From Palsa-506 sp050013415 (GTDB lineage: Bacteria; Actinomycetota; Actinomycetes; Streptosporangiales; Streptosporangiaceae): a DNA stretch of 10,513 nt. The position numbers and the translations under genes are program-made. Shown here piece by piece: positions 1 through 6,158 of this stretch (its first letter is position 1; each line of letters begins with the position of its first letter). The notes under the pieces were generated by a model. It did no database searches, was not told where the DNA came from, and saw only the letters and a list, made by a program, of their open reading frames with translations. The stretch is taken from assembly GCA_050013415.1 (NCBI GenBank), contig JBEKFH010000144.1, positions 1 through 10,513 on the forward strand. The letters are read 5' to 3'.

Positions 1-564
1 CTCGGCGTAGCCGAGGGCGGCAGGGTGCCGCTGACCGCCGCGCGCGAGGCGGTGCTCCGGCTCCGGCGGAGCAAGGGGATGGTGCTCGACCCCGCCGATC
101 CGGACACCCGGAGCGCGGGATCGTTCTTCACCAATCCCGTCCTCGGTCTCCGGCAGCTGGCCAGCCTGGAGGCCGCGGTCTCGGCCGCCTGCGGTCCCGG
201 CATTCGCGTGCCGCGCTTCGCGGCCGGGCAAGGCCAGGTCAAGGTGCCCGCCGCCTGGCTGATCGAGCACGCAGGCTTCGCCAGGGGCTACCCGGCCAGC
301 CTTCAGCCGGCCGGCGCCCAGCCGGGCAGCGGTGAGTCGTCCAGCGGCCAGCGGGGCAGCGGCCAGCCTGGCAGTGGCGGAGGGCCTGGTCAGGGTATGT
401 CCGGCGCGCGGATCTCGACCAAGCACACGCTTGCGCTGGTCAACCCCGGTGGCGCCACGACCGCGTCGCTGCTCGCGCTGGCCAGGGAAATCAGGAACGG
501 CGTCCGCGACACATTCGGGGTCGAGCTGGTCAGTGAGCCGGTCCTGGTCGGCGGCAGCCTCTGA
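1..564 (+). CDS. murB: UDP-N-acetylenolpyruvoylglucosamine reductase (MurB), C-terminal part, 5' end outside window
   Basis: MurB is the cytoplasmic flavoenzyme that reduces enolpyruvyl-UDP-GlcNAc to UDP-N-acetylmuramate with NADPH, the second committed step of peptidoglycan synthesis. The frame is open from base 1, so the gene starts upstream of the window; only 187 codons are present. Family signatures are clear: SKGMVLDPADPDTRSAGSFFTNP (read in two halves, bases 70-138), whose Ser in GSFFTNP (codon at 121) matches the proton-donating serine of MurB; PAAWLIEHAGF (249-279); ISTKHTLALVN (412-444); and the C-terminal ELVSEPVLVG, with the conserved Glu of the active site. Between GY (286-291) and ARISTKHT (406) there is a Gly/Ser/Gln/Pro-rich stretch of about 35 residues where I expect only a few linker residues. 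The expected NRGGAT motif reads NPGGAT. The gene converges on add. Identity is very sure; the role of the insertion is unknown. Confidence 0.95.
   Translation, partial: LGVAEGGRVPLTAAREAVLRLRRSKGMVLDPADPDTRSAGSFFTNPVLGLRQLASLEAAVSAACGPGIRVPRFAAGQGQVKVPAAWLIEHAGFARGYPASLQPAGAQPGSGESSSGQRGSGQPGSGGGPGQGMSGARISTKHTLALVNPGGATTASLLALAREIRNGVRDTFGVELVSEPVLVGGSL
292..402 (+). repeat. In-frame Gly/Ser/Gln-rich insertion in murB
   Basis: About 37 codons of low-complexity sequence built from degenerate GGCAGCGGCCAGC-like units, translated as GSGE, SGQRGSGQ, PGSGGGPGQG. It lies in the linker just before the conserved ARISTKHT strand, a place that tolerates loop-length change. The reading frame is kept on both sides, so this is an insertion and not a disruption. 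Confidence 0.7.
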
Positions 565-633
565 GCGGCGGTTCAGTCCGCCAGGCCGGCGCCTCGTTTC
601 GCCCCGGGCGCCCCTGACCGGGCCACGACGGAA

Positions 634-709
634 CTGGGGGTTTTCGTTAGCGCGGAAAGAAATGGTCGTCCCAGCAGCCCTTGGTTTCCGTGCTAACCGG
701 CTGGGGGTT
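634..709. repeat. 52-bp hairpin (13-bp arms) bracketed by 9-bp direct repeats, between convergent murB and add
   Basis: The arms are GTTAGCGCGGAAA (646-658) and TTTCCGTGCTAAC (685-697). They pair over 13 positions with a single G-U wobble, leaving a 26-nt loop. The identical 9-mer CTGGGGGTT occurs at 634-642 and 701-709, exactly 3 nt outside each end of the hairpin. There is no U-run directly after the stem in either direction. It may act as a bidirectional transcription terminator for murB and add, or be the scar of a small insertion with terminal inverted repeats and a target duplication. The sequence alone does not decide. Confidence 0.6.
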
Positions 710-724
710 CGCCTGGGCGGCGGG

Positions 725-1792
725 TCAGGGCGCGCCGGCGGCTGAGCCCGCGGGGGACCGCGGCGGGCATGCGGGGTCCGGCGCGGCCAGCCAGGCGTCG
801 ATCCCGGCCAGCAGCCCGGCGCGGATCAGCGCCGGTGCCGCCGAGCCGCGCACCGACATCCGCGCCAGCTCGGCCAGCTCCGCGTCGGGCAGCTGGTGCG
901 CCTGCCTGGCCATCTCGTACTGAGCGATCAGCCGGTGGCCGAAGAGCAGCGGGTCATCGGCGCCGAGCGCGACCTGAACACCCGCATCCAGCAGGATTCG
1001 CAACGGCACGTCGGCCGCGCTGGCGGCGACCCCGAGAGCGACGTTGGAACCGGGGCAGACTTCGAGTGTGGTCCGGCGCGCTGCTATCCGTTCTGCCAGC
1101 TTGCGATCTTCTGCTGCTGCCACACCATGCCCGATGCGGTCGGCGTTCAGCGTATCCAGGCAGGCCAGGACGCTAGCCGGGCCGCAGAGCTCGCCGCCGT
1201 GCGGCACCGCGAGCAGCCCCGCCCTGGCCGCGATCCGGAAGGCGGGAGCGAAGTCCGCCGCCGTTCCCCTGCGCTCGTCGTTGCTCAGCCCGAACCCGGT
1301 CACGCCGTGGCCGGCCAGCCCGGCCGCCAGCCGGGCCAGCGTCCTGGCTTCGAGCGGGTGCTTGGTCCGGTTGGCCGCGATGATGACGCCGATGCCGACG
1401 CCGGTGGCCGCCGCTGACTCCGCCGCGGCGTCCAGCACCAGCTCGGTCATCGAAGTGATGCCGCCGAAATGCGCCGCGTAGCCGGACGGGTCCACCTGAA
1501 TCTCCAGCCAGCCGGACCCCTCCGCCCGCTCGTCCTCGGCGGTTTCCCTGACCAGCCGCCGCAGGTCGTTCTCCGTCCTGATGACCGACCTTGCGATGTC
1601 GTACAGCCGCTGGAACCGGAACCAGCCGCGCTCGTCGGCGGCGCTGAGCTGGGGCGGCCAGCTGGCGCTCAGCGCCTCCGGCAGCCGGACACCATGCTGC
1701 CCGGCGAGCTCGACCAGGGTGGCATGGCGCAGGGAGCCGGTGAAATGCAGATGCAGGTGCGCCTTGGGGAGCGCGGCGAGTGGCCGTGCCAT
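725..1792 (-). CDS. add: Adenosine deaminase family protein
   Basis: A zinc-dependent purine deaminase of the amidohydrolase superfamily, expected to convert (deoxy)adenosine to (deoxy)inosine and ammonia in the cytoplasm (purine salvage). With the ATG at 1792 the protein has 355 residues, normal for the family. Metal and catalytic motifs are all present: HLHLH near the N-terminus (zinc ligands probably H14 and H16), PHGGEL (H198, E201), RIGHG (H222), CPGSN (246-250) and GADDPLLFG (D279, D280). The open frame continues upstream to 1960, but that part overlaps the aminotransferase C-terminus and matches no ADA domain; the chosen start directly precedes the PKAHLHLHFTGS opening typical of actinobacterial members. 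I see no good Shine-Dalgarno. The start is 40 bp after the aminotransferase stop, so the two are probably cotranscribed. The residues after HLH (HFTGS, not HLEGS/HLDGA) mark a divergent subfamily, so the exact substrate (adenosine, adenine or another aminopurine) is inferred. Confidence 0.88.
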   Translation of the reverse strand: MARPLAALPKAHLHLHFTGSLRHATLVELAGQHGVRLPEALSASWPPQLSAADERGWFRFQRLYDIARSVIRTENDLRRLVRETAEDERAEGSGWLEIQVDPSGYAAHFGGITSMTELVLDAAAESAAATGVGIGVIIAANRTKHPLEARTLARLAAGLAGHGVTGFGLSNDERRGTAADFAPAFRIAARAGLLAVPHGGELCGPASVLACLDTLNADRIGHGVAAAEDRKLAERIAARRTTLEVCPGSNVALGVAASAADVPLRILLDAGVQVALGADDPLLFGHRLIAQYEMARQAHQLPDAELAELARMSVRGSAAPALIRAGLLAGIDAWLAAPDPACPPRSPAGSAAGAP

Positions 1793-1832
1793 CGGGCTGG
1801 GCAGCGCGGGCCGGCTGGCTTCGGGGGCCGGC

Positions 1833-3044
1833 TCAGCTGGCCTGCCCGAGCAGCTTGGCAAGCCGGGTGAGCCCTTCCTCAAGGTCGTCGTCGCCGAGCG
1901 CGCAGGACAGCCGGAAGTAGCCGGGAGTGCCGAACGCCTCGCCCGGGACGACGGCGACATCGGCCTGTTCCAGCACGATCTCGGCCAGTTCGGCCGTGCT
2001 GCCCGCGCGGCGTCCGCCGATCTCCTTGCCCAGCACGCCCTTGACCGACGGGTAGCAGTAGAAGGCGCCCTCTGGCAGCGGGCAGGTCACCCCGGGAATC
2101 TCGTTCAGCATGGCAGTCATGGTGAGCCTGCGGCGGTCGAAGGCGGCGCGCATCTCGGCGACCGCGGACAGGTCGCCGGTCACCGCCGCCAGGGCGGCTG
2201 CCTGCGCCACGTTGCAGACGTTCGAGGTCAGGTGCGACTGCAGATCCGAGGCGGCCTTGACCACGTCCGGCGGCCCGATCAGCCAGCCCACCCGCCAGCC
2301 GGTCATCGCGTACGTCTTCGCCACGCCGTTCACCACGACGCACCGGTCGGCGATCTCCGGCGCCGCCACCGGGATCGAGCTGAACCGCGCGTCGCCGTAG
2401 ACCAGGTGCTCGTAGATCTCGTCCGTGATCACCCACAGGCCGCTGCCCGACGCCCACCGGCCGATCTCGGCGACAAGCTCCGGCGGGTACACGGCGCCGG
2501 TCGGGTTGGACGGGGAGACGAACAGCAGGATCTTGGTGCGCTCGGTGCGGTGCGCCTCCAGGTCGGCGACCGAGGTCAGGTAGCCAGAATGCTCGTCAGT
2601 GAGCACCGGCACGGGCGTGCCGCCGGCCAGCGCGATCGCCTCCGGGTACGTCGTCCAATAAGGGGTGGGCACCAGGACCTCGTCGCCCGGGTCGAGCAAG
2701 GTGGCGAACGCCTGGTAGACCGCGTGCTTGCCGCCGTTGGTGACGAGCACCTGGCCAGGGGCGACGTGATAGCCGGAGTCCCGCGCGGTCTTGGCCGCTA
2801 TCGCCTCCCTGAGCTCGGGCAGCCCGGCGGCCGGGGAGTACTTCTGCATTCTCAGCTCGGCGCAGGCCCGCTGCGCGGCGGCGACGATGTAGCCCGGGGT
2901 CGGGAAGTCCGGCTCGCCGACGCCGAAGCCGATGACTGGCCTGCCTGCTGCCTTGAGTGCCCGTGCCTTGGCGTCCACGGCCATCGTGGCCGATTCCGCG
3001 ATCGCCGATACCCGTGCCGAGATGCGCTGGTGAGAGGATTCCAT
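1833..3044 (-). CDS. PLP-dependent aminotransferase, class I (aspartate aminotransferase type)
   Basis: A fold-type I aminotransferase of 403 residues, the usual length, expected to transfer an amino group between an amino acid such as aspartate and 2-oxoglutarate. Visible landmarks in order: the N-terminal VIGFGVGEPDFPTP (37-50), the substrate and PLP contact NPTG (180-183), the cofactor-binding DEIY (208-211), the Schiff-base lysine in VAKTYAMTGWRVGW (K243) with R251, and the substrate-carboxylate arginine in YFRLS (R378). The start ATG at 3044 is followed by SSHQRISARVSAIAESAT, the N-terminus I expect in actinobacterial AspC-like proteins; a second ATG at 3052 is out of frame. No clear Shine-Dalgarno precedes it, so a short-leader or leaderless message is possible. 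It is transcribed leftwards, divergent from tRNA-Trp, and heads the pair with add. Annotated as aspC in Streptomyces-like neighbourhoods, but substrate choice cannot be read from sequence alone. Confidence 0.92.
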   Translation of the reverse strand: MESSHQRISARVSAIAESATMAVDAKARALKAAGRPVIGFGVGEPDFPTPGYIVAAAQRACAELRMQKYSPAAGLPELREAIAAKTARDSGYHVAPGQVLVTNGGKHAVYQAFATLLDPGDEVLVPTPYWTTYPEAIALAGGTPVPVLTDEHSGYLTSVADLEAHRTERTKILLFVSPSNPTGAVYPPELVAEIGRWASGSGLWVITDEIYEHLVYGDARFSSIPVAAPEIADRCVVVNGVAKTYAMTGWRVGWLIGPPDVVKAASDLQSHLTSNVCNVAQAAALAAVTGDLSAVAEMRAAFDRRRLTMTAMLNEIPGVTCPLPEGAFYCYPSVKGVLGKEIGGRRAGSTAELAEIVLEQADVAVVPGEAFGTPGYFRLSCALGDDDLEEGLTRLAKLLGQAS

Positions 3045-3180
3045 GGATCCATGGTGGCACTAGACGCGGTCCGATGTGGCGCGCTGGGCGCTGGCCCGCC
3101 GGCAAGCTGGTCAATGGCGCGGCCATATCCGGCAATGGCGTGCTGGCGCGGACGCCGCGGCTGACGGTTCGGGGGCGCGG

Positions 3181-3211
3181 TTCGACGCCGGGGCTGCTGG
3201 CGACGTACACT
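3181..3211 (+). promoter_or_regulatory. Candidate promoter for tRNA-Trp (and possibly secE)
   Basis: A -35-like TTCGAC at 3181 is followed after 19 bp by a -10-like TACACT at 3206-3211, which fits the actinobacterial TANNNT pattern. Transcription would begin near 3218, giving a leader of about 50 nt before the tRNA. That leader contains a small hairpin, GGTGG-CGGT-CCACC (3221-3234). The spacer is longer than ideal, so confidence is moderate. Confidence 0.45.
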
Positions 3212-3267
3212 TCTGAATCTGGTGGCGGTCCACCAGGTGGTCGGTGCATGCCCGCACGGGCCGTCAC

Positions 3268-3341
3268 AGGGCAGTAGCTCAACTGGCTAGAGTCCCGGTC
3301 TCCAAAACCGGCGGTTGGGGGTTCGAGTCCCTCCTGCCCTG
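3268..3341 (+). tRNA. tRNA-Trp (anticodon CCA)
   Basis: A full cloverleaf can be folded. The acceptor stem is AGGGCAG (3268-3274) with CTGCCCT (3334-3340), and the discriminator G is at 3341. The D stem is GCTC/GAGT with one G-U pair. The anticodon stem is CCGGT/ACCGG around the loop CTCCAAA, with anticodon CCA at 3302-3304. The T arm is GGGGG/CCCTC around TTCGAGT. The 3' CCA is not encoded and must be added after transcription, as is common in actinobacteria. The gene lies 75 bp before secE and is probably in the same transcript; tRNA-Trp upstream of secE is a conserved actinobacterial arrangement. Confidence 0.96.
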
Positions 3342-3416
3342 CGCTTACGGTCCGTGAATGTCGCGGGCCGGCGGCGGCGCGAGCCGTCACACGATCAGCG
3401 CTGCTCAGGTGAGGAC

Positions 3417-3668
3417 ATGGCTACTCAGACACGCGGTAGTGCCGCGGAGAAGCGGGACAAGCCCGGCCGCCCGGCAAAGGCGGCCAGGATCACCCCCGCG
3501 GTCTTCGTGCGGCAGATTGTCGCGGAACTGCGTAAGGTTATCTGGCCCACCCGCAAGGAGCTTGGCACCTACACCACGGTGGCGCTGGTGTTCATACTCG
3601 TGATGGTGGCGATCGTGACCAGCCTGGACTACGGGTTCACCAAGCTGGTGTTCGCTGTCTTCGGCTGA
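3417..3668 (+). CDS. secE: Protein translocase subunit SecE
   Basis: SecE is the small essential membrane subunit that clamps SecY in the SecYEG preprotein channel. The protein has 83 residues. It has a basic, Lys/Arg/Ala-rich N-terminus, then the conserved amphipathic helix VRQIVAELRKVIWPTRKEL (31-49), and a single membrane segment (about 52-70, VALVFILVMVAIVTSL) near the C-terminus. This is the one-membrane-span form usual in most bacteria. The frame is open upstream to 3315, but that would run back into the tRNA gene; the ATG at 3417 has the purine-rich AGGTGAGG just before it and gives the expected N-terminus. It lies between tRNA-Trp and nusG, the conserved context. Confidence 0.96.
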   Translation: MATQTRGSAAEKRDKPGRPAKAARITPAVFVRQIVAELRKVIWPTRKELGTYTTVALVFILVMVAIVTSLDYGFTKLVFAVFG

Positions 3669-3691
3669 GTTCCCGGCCGGCTGAGGAGCGG

Positions 3692-3717
3692 TCCTGCCGC
3701 GCTGGACGGCGGCAGGA
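3692..3717 (+). other. Perfect 9-bp stem-loop between secE and nusG
   Basis: TCCTGCCGC (3692-3700) pairs perfectly with GCGGCAGGA (3709-3717) around an 8-nt loop GCTGGACG. It begins 23 bp after the secE stop and has no U-run behind it. It may be a transcript 3'-end or processing hairpin, or an attenuator between secE and nusG. Confidence 0.55.
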
Positions 3718-3810
3718 GCCGTGGCAAGCCTGACGGCCGGGGGAGGGGCTGCCTTGCGGGCGGTCGCAGCTTGCGCCGGTAGGAGCGCGGCCGGCGGCGA
3801 TCGCGAGCCG

Positions 3811-3838
3811 AGCCCGCCAGGAAGAGCCCGCCAGGAAG
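3811..3838 (+). repeat. Tandem 14-bp duplication just upstream of nusG
   Basis: Two perfect head-to-tail copies of AGCCCGCCAGGAAG (3811-3824 and 3825-3838) end 20 bp before the GTG start of nusG. Each copy carries a Shine-Dalgarno-like AGGAAG, but both are too far upstream to be the normal ribosome site. Confidence 0.75.
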
Positions 3839-3858
3839 AGCAGAGAGAAAGAGTTACT

Positions 3859-4740
3859 GTGTCCGAGTCCGAAGTGCAGGTCGGCGACCCGGCGGCCGGT
3901 GAGTCCGTCGACGATGACGCCGAGTACGCCAGCGTTGCCGAGTCCATGGCCGGCAGTTCCGCAGCCGGCGAGGCGGCGGCCGGCGCCGTTTCCAGTGACG
4001 CTGCCACCGATGATGCCGAGGACGGCGATGCGGCTGTCGATGACGCCGACGCTTCCGATGACGCCGAAGACGGCGGTCCGGACGATGCGGACGCCGGCGA
4101 GGACGAGGCGGACGCTCTCGGCGAGGACGAGCCCGCCGGCGAGGACGAGCCCGCCGACCCGGTGGCCGAGTTCACCTCGCAGTTGCGGCTGCTCCCCGGC
4201 GACTGGTACGTGGTGCACTCCTACGCGGGATACGAGAACCGCGTCAGGACCAACCTGCTGAGCCGCACACAGTCGCTCAACATGGAGGACTACATCTACC
4301 AGATCGAAGTCCCCGTGCACGAGGTGACTGAGATCAAGGGCGGCAAGCGGCAGCAGGTCCAGGAGAAGGTGCTGCCCGGCTACATCCTGGTGCGCATGGA
4401 CCTCACCGACGAGTCGTGGGCAGCGGTTCGCAACACGCCCGGCGTGACCGGATTCGTGGGCCTGTCCAGTAAGCCCTCGCCGCTCAGCCTGGGCGAGGTG
4501 GCGGGCCTGCTGGCACCGGAGCCCGAGGAGAAGGCTGCGCGGAAGGCCGAGACCATGCGGGCGGCGGCGGTGGACTTCGAGGTCGGCCAGTCGGTTACCG
4601 TGATGGACGGGCCGTTCGCAACGCTCCCGGCCACTGTCAACGAGATCAACCCTGATACTCAGAAGCTCAAGGTGCTCGTGTCCATCTTCGGCCGCGAGAC
4701 GCCCGTCGAGCTTTCCTTCGATCAGGTCTCCAAGATCTGA
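3859..4740 (+). CDS. nusG: Transcription termination/antitermination factor NusG
   Basis: NusG binds the RNA polymerase clamp, modulates pausing and Rho-dependent termination, and links transcription to translation. From the GTG at 3859 the protein has 293 residues. The NGN domain begins at DWYVVHSYAGYENRV (residue 115 on) and includes LPGYILVRMDL and GVTGFVG; the C-terminal KOW domain is VGQSVTVMDGPFATL onward (242-293), ending in the expected VELSFDQVSKI. Residues about 10-105 form an Asp/Glu/Ala-rich tail, longer than the NusG core needs; extended acidic N-termini are common in actinobacterial NusG. It contains a perfect 18-bp tandem duplication (4120-4155) encoding GEDEPA twice. The frame is open back to a GTG at 3721, but the 3859 start gives the VSESEV-type N-terminus expected from streptomycete NusG. 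The ribosome site is weak (AGAGAAAGAG, 3844-3853). Confidence 0.95.
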   Translation: MSESEVQVGDPAAGESVDDDAEYASVAESMAGSSAAGEAAAGAVSSDAATDDAEDGDAAVDDADASDDAEDGGPDDADAGEDEADALGEDEPAGEDEPADPVAEFTSQLRLLPGDWYVVHSYAGYENRVRTNLLSRTQSLNMEDYIYQIEVPVHEVTEIKGGKRQQVQEKVLPGYILVRMDLTDESWAAVRNTPGVTGFVGLSSKPSPLSLGEVAGLLAPEPEEKAARKAETMRAAAVDFEVGQSVTVMDGPFATLPATVNEINPDTQKLKVLVSIFGRETPVELSFDQVSKI

Positions 4741-4803
4741 CCGGCGTTCCCGTTCTGCCCGCACACCACCGGATTCCCGTTTCAGCCAGTAAGGACGAGT
4801 TAG

Positions 4804-5238
4804 ATGCCTCCGCGTAAGAAGAAGATCGCTGCGGTCGTCAAGGTGCAGCTGCAAGCAGGCCAGGCCACCCCGGCACCGCCGGTGGGCACCGCGCTCGGCC
4901 CGCATGGCGTGAACATCATGGACTTCTGCAGGCAGTACAACGCCGCGACCGAATCCCAGCGCGGCAACATCATCCCCGTCGAGATCACCATCTTCGAGGA
5001 CCGCTCGTTCACGTTCGTCACGAAGACGCCGCCGGCGCCTGAGCTGATCAAGAAGGCCGCGGGCGTGGAGAAGGGCAGCGGCGAGCCGCACAAGACGAAG
5101 GTCGGCTCGGTCACGAAGGCCCAGGTCAGGGAGATAGCCCAGGTCAAGATGGCCGACCTGAACGCTCACTCGATTGAGGCGGCGGAAAAGATCATCGCGG
5201 GCACGGCCCGTTCCATGGGAATCACGGTGAGCAGCTAG
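4804..5238 (+). CDS. rplK: 50S ribosomal protein L11
   Basis: L11 binds the GTPase-associated region of 23S rRNA at the base of the stalk and takes part in factor binding and the stringent response. The protein has 144 residues, normal length. The N-terminal domain has the proline-rich ATPAPPVGTALGPHGVNIM (21-39), the region that with rRNA forms the thiostrepton site; prolines 23, 25 and 26 are present. The C-terminal rRNA-binding domain ends with VKMADLNAHSIEAAEKIIAG and ARSMGITV. The start ATG has AAGGA (4791-4795) 8 nt upstream. The gene follows nusG by 63 bp, and rplA follows. Its stop codon lies in the loop of a perfect hairpin (5227-5249). Confidence 0.97.
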   Translation: MPPRKKKIAAVVKVQLQAGQATPAPPVGTALGPHGVNIMDFCRQYNAATESQRGNIIPVEITIFEDRSFTFVTKTPPAPELIKKAAGVEKGSGEPHKTKVGSVTKAQVREIAQVKMADLNAHSIEAAEKIIAGTARSMGITVSS

Positions 5239-5249
5239 GCGCTGCTCAC
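5227..5249 (+). other. Hairpin enclosing the rplK stop codon
   Basis: GTGAGCAGC (5227-5235) pairs perfectly with GCTGCTCAC (5241-5249). The 5-nt loop TAGGC contains the TAG stop of rplK at 5236-5238. The 5' arm is made of the last three rplK codons. A terminating ribosome would hold the hairpin open, so it could couple rplK translation to stability or expression of the downstream message. This role is inference. Confidence 0.65.
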
Positions 5250-5260
5250 TGCTAGTGGCA

Positions 5261-5277
5261 GGGCCAGGCGCTGGCCC
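5261..5277 (+). other. Short palindromic hairpin between rplK and rplA
   Basis: GGGCCAG (5261-5267) and CTGGCCC (5271-5277) form a perfect 7-bp stem around GCG. It lies 38 bp before the rplA start and directly after the rplK stop-codon hairpin. It has no U-run, so simple termination is unlikely. It could be an RNA processing site or part of an L1 regulatory target. Confidence 0.55.
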
Positions 5278-5314
5278 GCTGACCACGACCTCCTAGGACA
5301 GAAGGAGACTGATC

Positions 5315-6040
5315 ATGAAGCGCAGCAAGGCATACCGCCAGGCGGCGGACCAGATCGACAGGGAACGGCTGTACGGCCCGGCCGAGGCTGTCGCGCTGGC
5401 GAAGAAGACGTCCGTTACCAAGTTCGATCCCACCGTGGAGGTCGCGCTGCGGCTTGGCGTGGATCCGCGCAAGGCCGACCAGATGGTCCGCGGCACGGTC
5501 AACCTGCCGCACGGGACGGGCAAGACCGCCCGGGTCCTGGTGTTCGCGACCGGGGACCGGGCGGATGAGGCCACTGCGGCCGGCGCCGACTACGTAGGCT
5601 CGGATGACCTGCTGGAGCGGATCCAGAGCGGGTTTCTTGACTTCGACGCCGTCGTCGCGACGCCGGACCTGATGGGCAAGGTGGGGCGACTCGGCCGGGT
5701 GCTGGGCCCGCGTGGCCTGATGCCGAACCCCAAGACCGGAACGGTCACCACCGACGTCGCCAAGGCAGTGTCCGATATCAAGGGCGGCAAGATCGAGTTC
5801 CGGGTGGACCGGCACGGCAACCTGCACTTCGTGATCGGCAAGGCGTCATTCGGCGACCGGGCGCTGGTGGAGAACTACGCGGCGGCGCTTGAGGAGGTCG
5901 TCAGGCTCAAGCCCGCCGCGGCCAAGGGCCGCTACCTCAGGAAGATCACCGTCGCCACCACGATGAGCCCGGGGATCATGGTGGACCCCAGCCGCACCCG
6001 GGTGCTGGCGGATGAGGTCGAGGAAACCGCCGCAGGCTGA
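5315..6040 (+). CDS. rplA: 50S ribosomal protein L1
   Basis: L1 binds helices 76-78 of 23S rRNA, forms the mobile L1 stalk that moves deacylated tRNA out of the E site, and in many bacteria represses its own operon by binding its mRNA. The protein has 241 residues, normal length. The N-terminus is MKRSKAYRQAADQIDRERLY. The conserved GPRGLMPNPKTGTVT (131-145) and IKGGKIEFRVDRHGNLHFVIGK (155-176, seen in two halves) identify the family. The start ATG has a strong GAAGGAGA (5301-5308) 6 nt upstream. It is separated from rplK by 76 bp that hold two hairpins, and is followed by a long gene-free region, so it probably ends the nusG-rplK-rplA part of the transcript. Confidence 0.97.
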   Translation: MKRSKAYRQAADQIDRERLYGPAEAVALAKKTSVTKFDPTVEVALRLGVDPRKADQMVRGTVNLPHGTGKTARVLVFATGDRADEATAAGADYVGSDDLLERIQSGFLDFDAVVATPDLMGKVGRLGRVLGPRGLMPNPKTGTVTTDVAKAVSDIKGGKIEFRVDRHGNLHFVIGKASFGDRALVENYAAALEEVVRLKPAAAKGRYLRKITVATTMSPGIMVDPSRTRVLADEVEETAAG

Positions 6041-6074
6041 GTTCGGGAAGCCGAGGCAGGCTGAGCCGGGAAGC
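6032..6074 (+). repeat. Imperfect direct repeat over the rplA stop codon
   Basis: GCAGGCTGAGTTCGGGAAGC (6032-6051) recurs as GCAGGCTGAGCCGGGAAGC (6056-6074), 24 bp apart. The first copy contains the rplA stop TGA. It looks like a local duplication of the gene end. Confidence 0.6.
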
Positions 6075-6090
6075 GCAGCGGTCTGATCTG

Positions 6091-6111
6091 CGCCCGGTCC
6101 GGGACCGCGCG
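6091..6111 (+). other. 21-bp near-perfect palindrome after rplA
   Basis: CGCcCGGTCC-g-GGACCGcGCG is symmetrical except for one mismatched pair. In RNA it folds as a compact stem with a CCGGG loop; in DNA it could be a protein-binding site. It is the first of two consecutive hairpins behind rplA. Confidence 0.4.
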
Positions 6112-6122
6112 TCTAAGCCGAA

Positions 6123-6158
6123 TTCCAGAGCCGGGCGGATGCCACCCCGGATCTGGAA
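6123..6158 (+). terminator. Probable terminator hairpin downstream of rplA
   Basis: TTCCAGAGCCGGG (6123-6135) pairs with CCCGGATCTGGAA (6146-6158) with one mismatch, leaving a 10-nt loop CGGATGCCAC. The stem is long and GC-rich and begins 82 bp after the rplA stop. Only a weak T-rich stretch (GATTT) follows; actinobacterial terminators often lack a U-run. It would separate the nusG-rplK-rplA transcript from the rplJ-rplL transcript. Confidence 0.6.

Noticed and set aside
646..697. Integron attC-like site (GTTAGC and GCTAAC ends)
   Set aside because: attC sites run from RYYYAAC to GTTRRRY; here the order is reversed (GTT first, AAC last), and no cassette or integrase is present.
1793..1960. 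Extended start of the adenosine deaminase
   Set aside because: The extension overlaps the end of the aminotransferase gene in another frame and has no ADA similarity.
2596..3390. Minus-strand open frame of 264 codons containing a GLEPPTAGFGDRDSSQLSY-type peptide
   Set aside because: That peptide is the antisense translation of the tRNA-Trp gene, a well-known false gene; the rest is antisense to the aminotransferase start region in another frame.
3721..3858. Extended nusG start at the upstream GTG
   Set aside because: The extra 46 codons are the intergenic sequence with the 14-bp duplication and match no NusG N-terminus; the GTG at 3859 gives the expected one.
3637..5286. Minus-strand open frame of 549 codons
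   Set aside because: It is antisense to nusG and rplK, both unmistakable, and its translation shows no domain.
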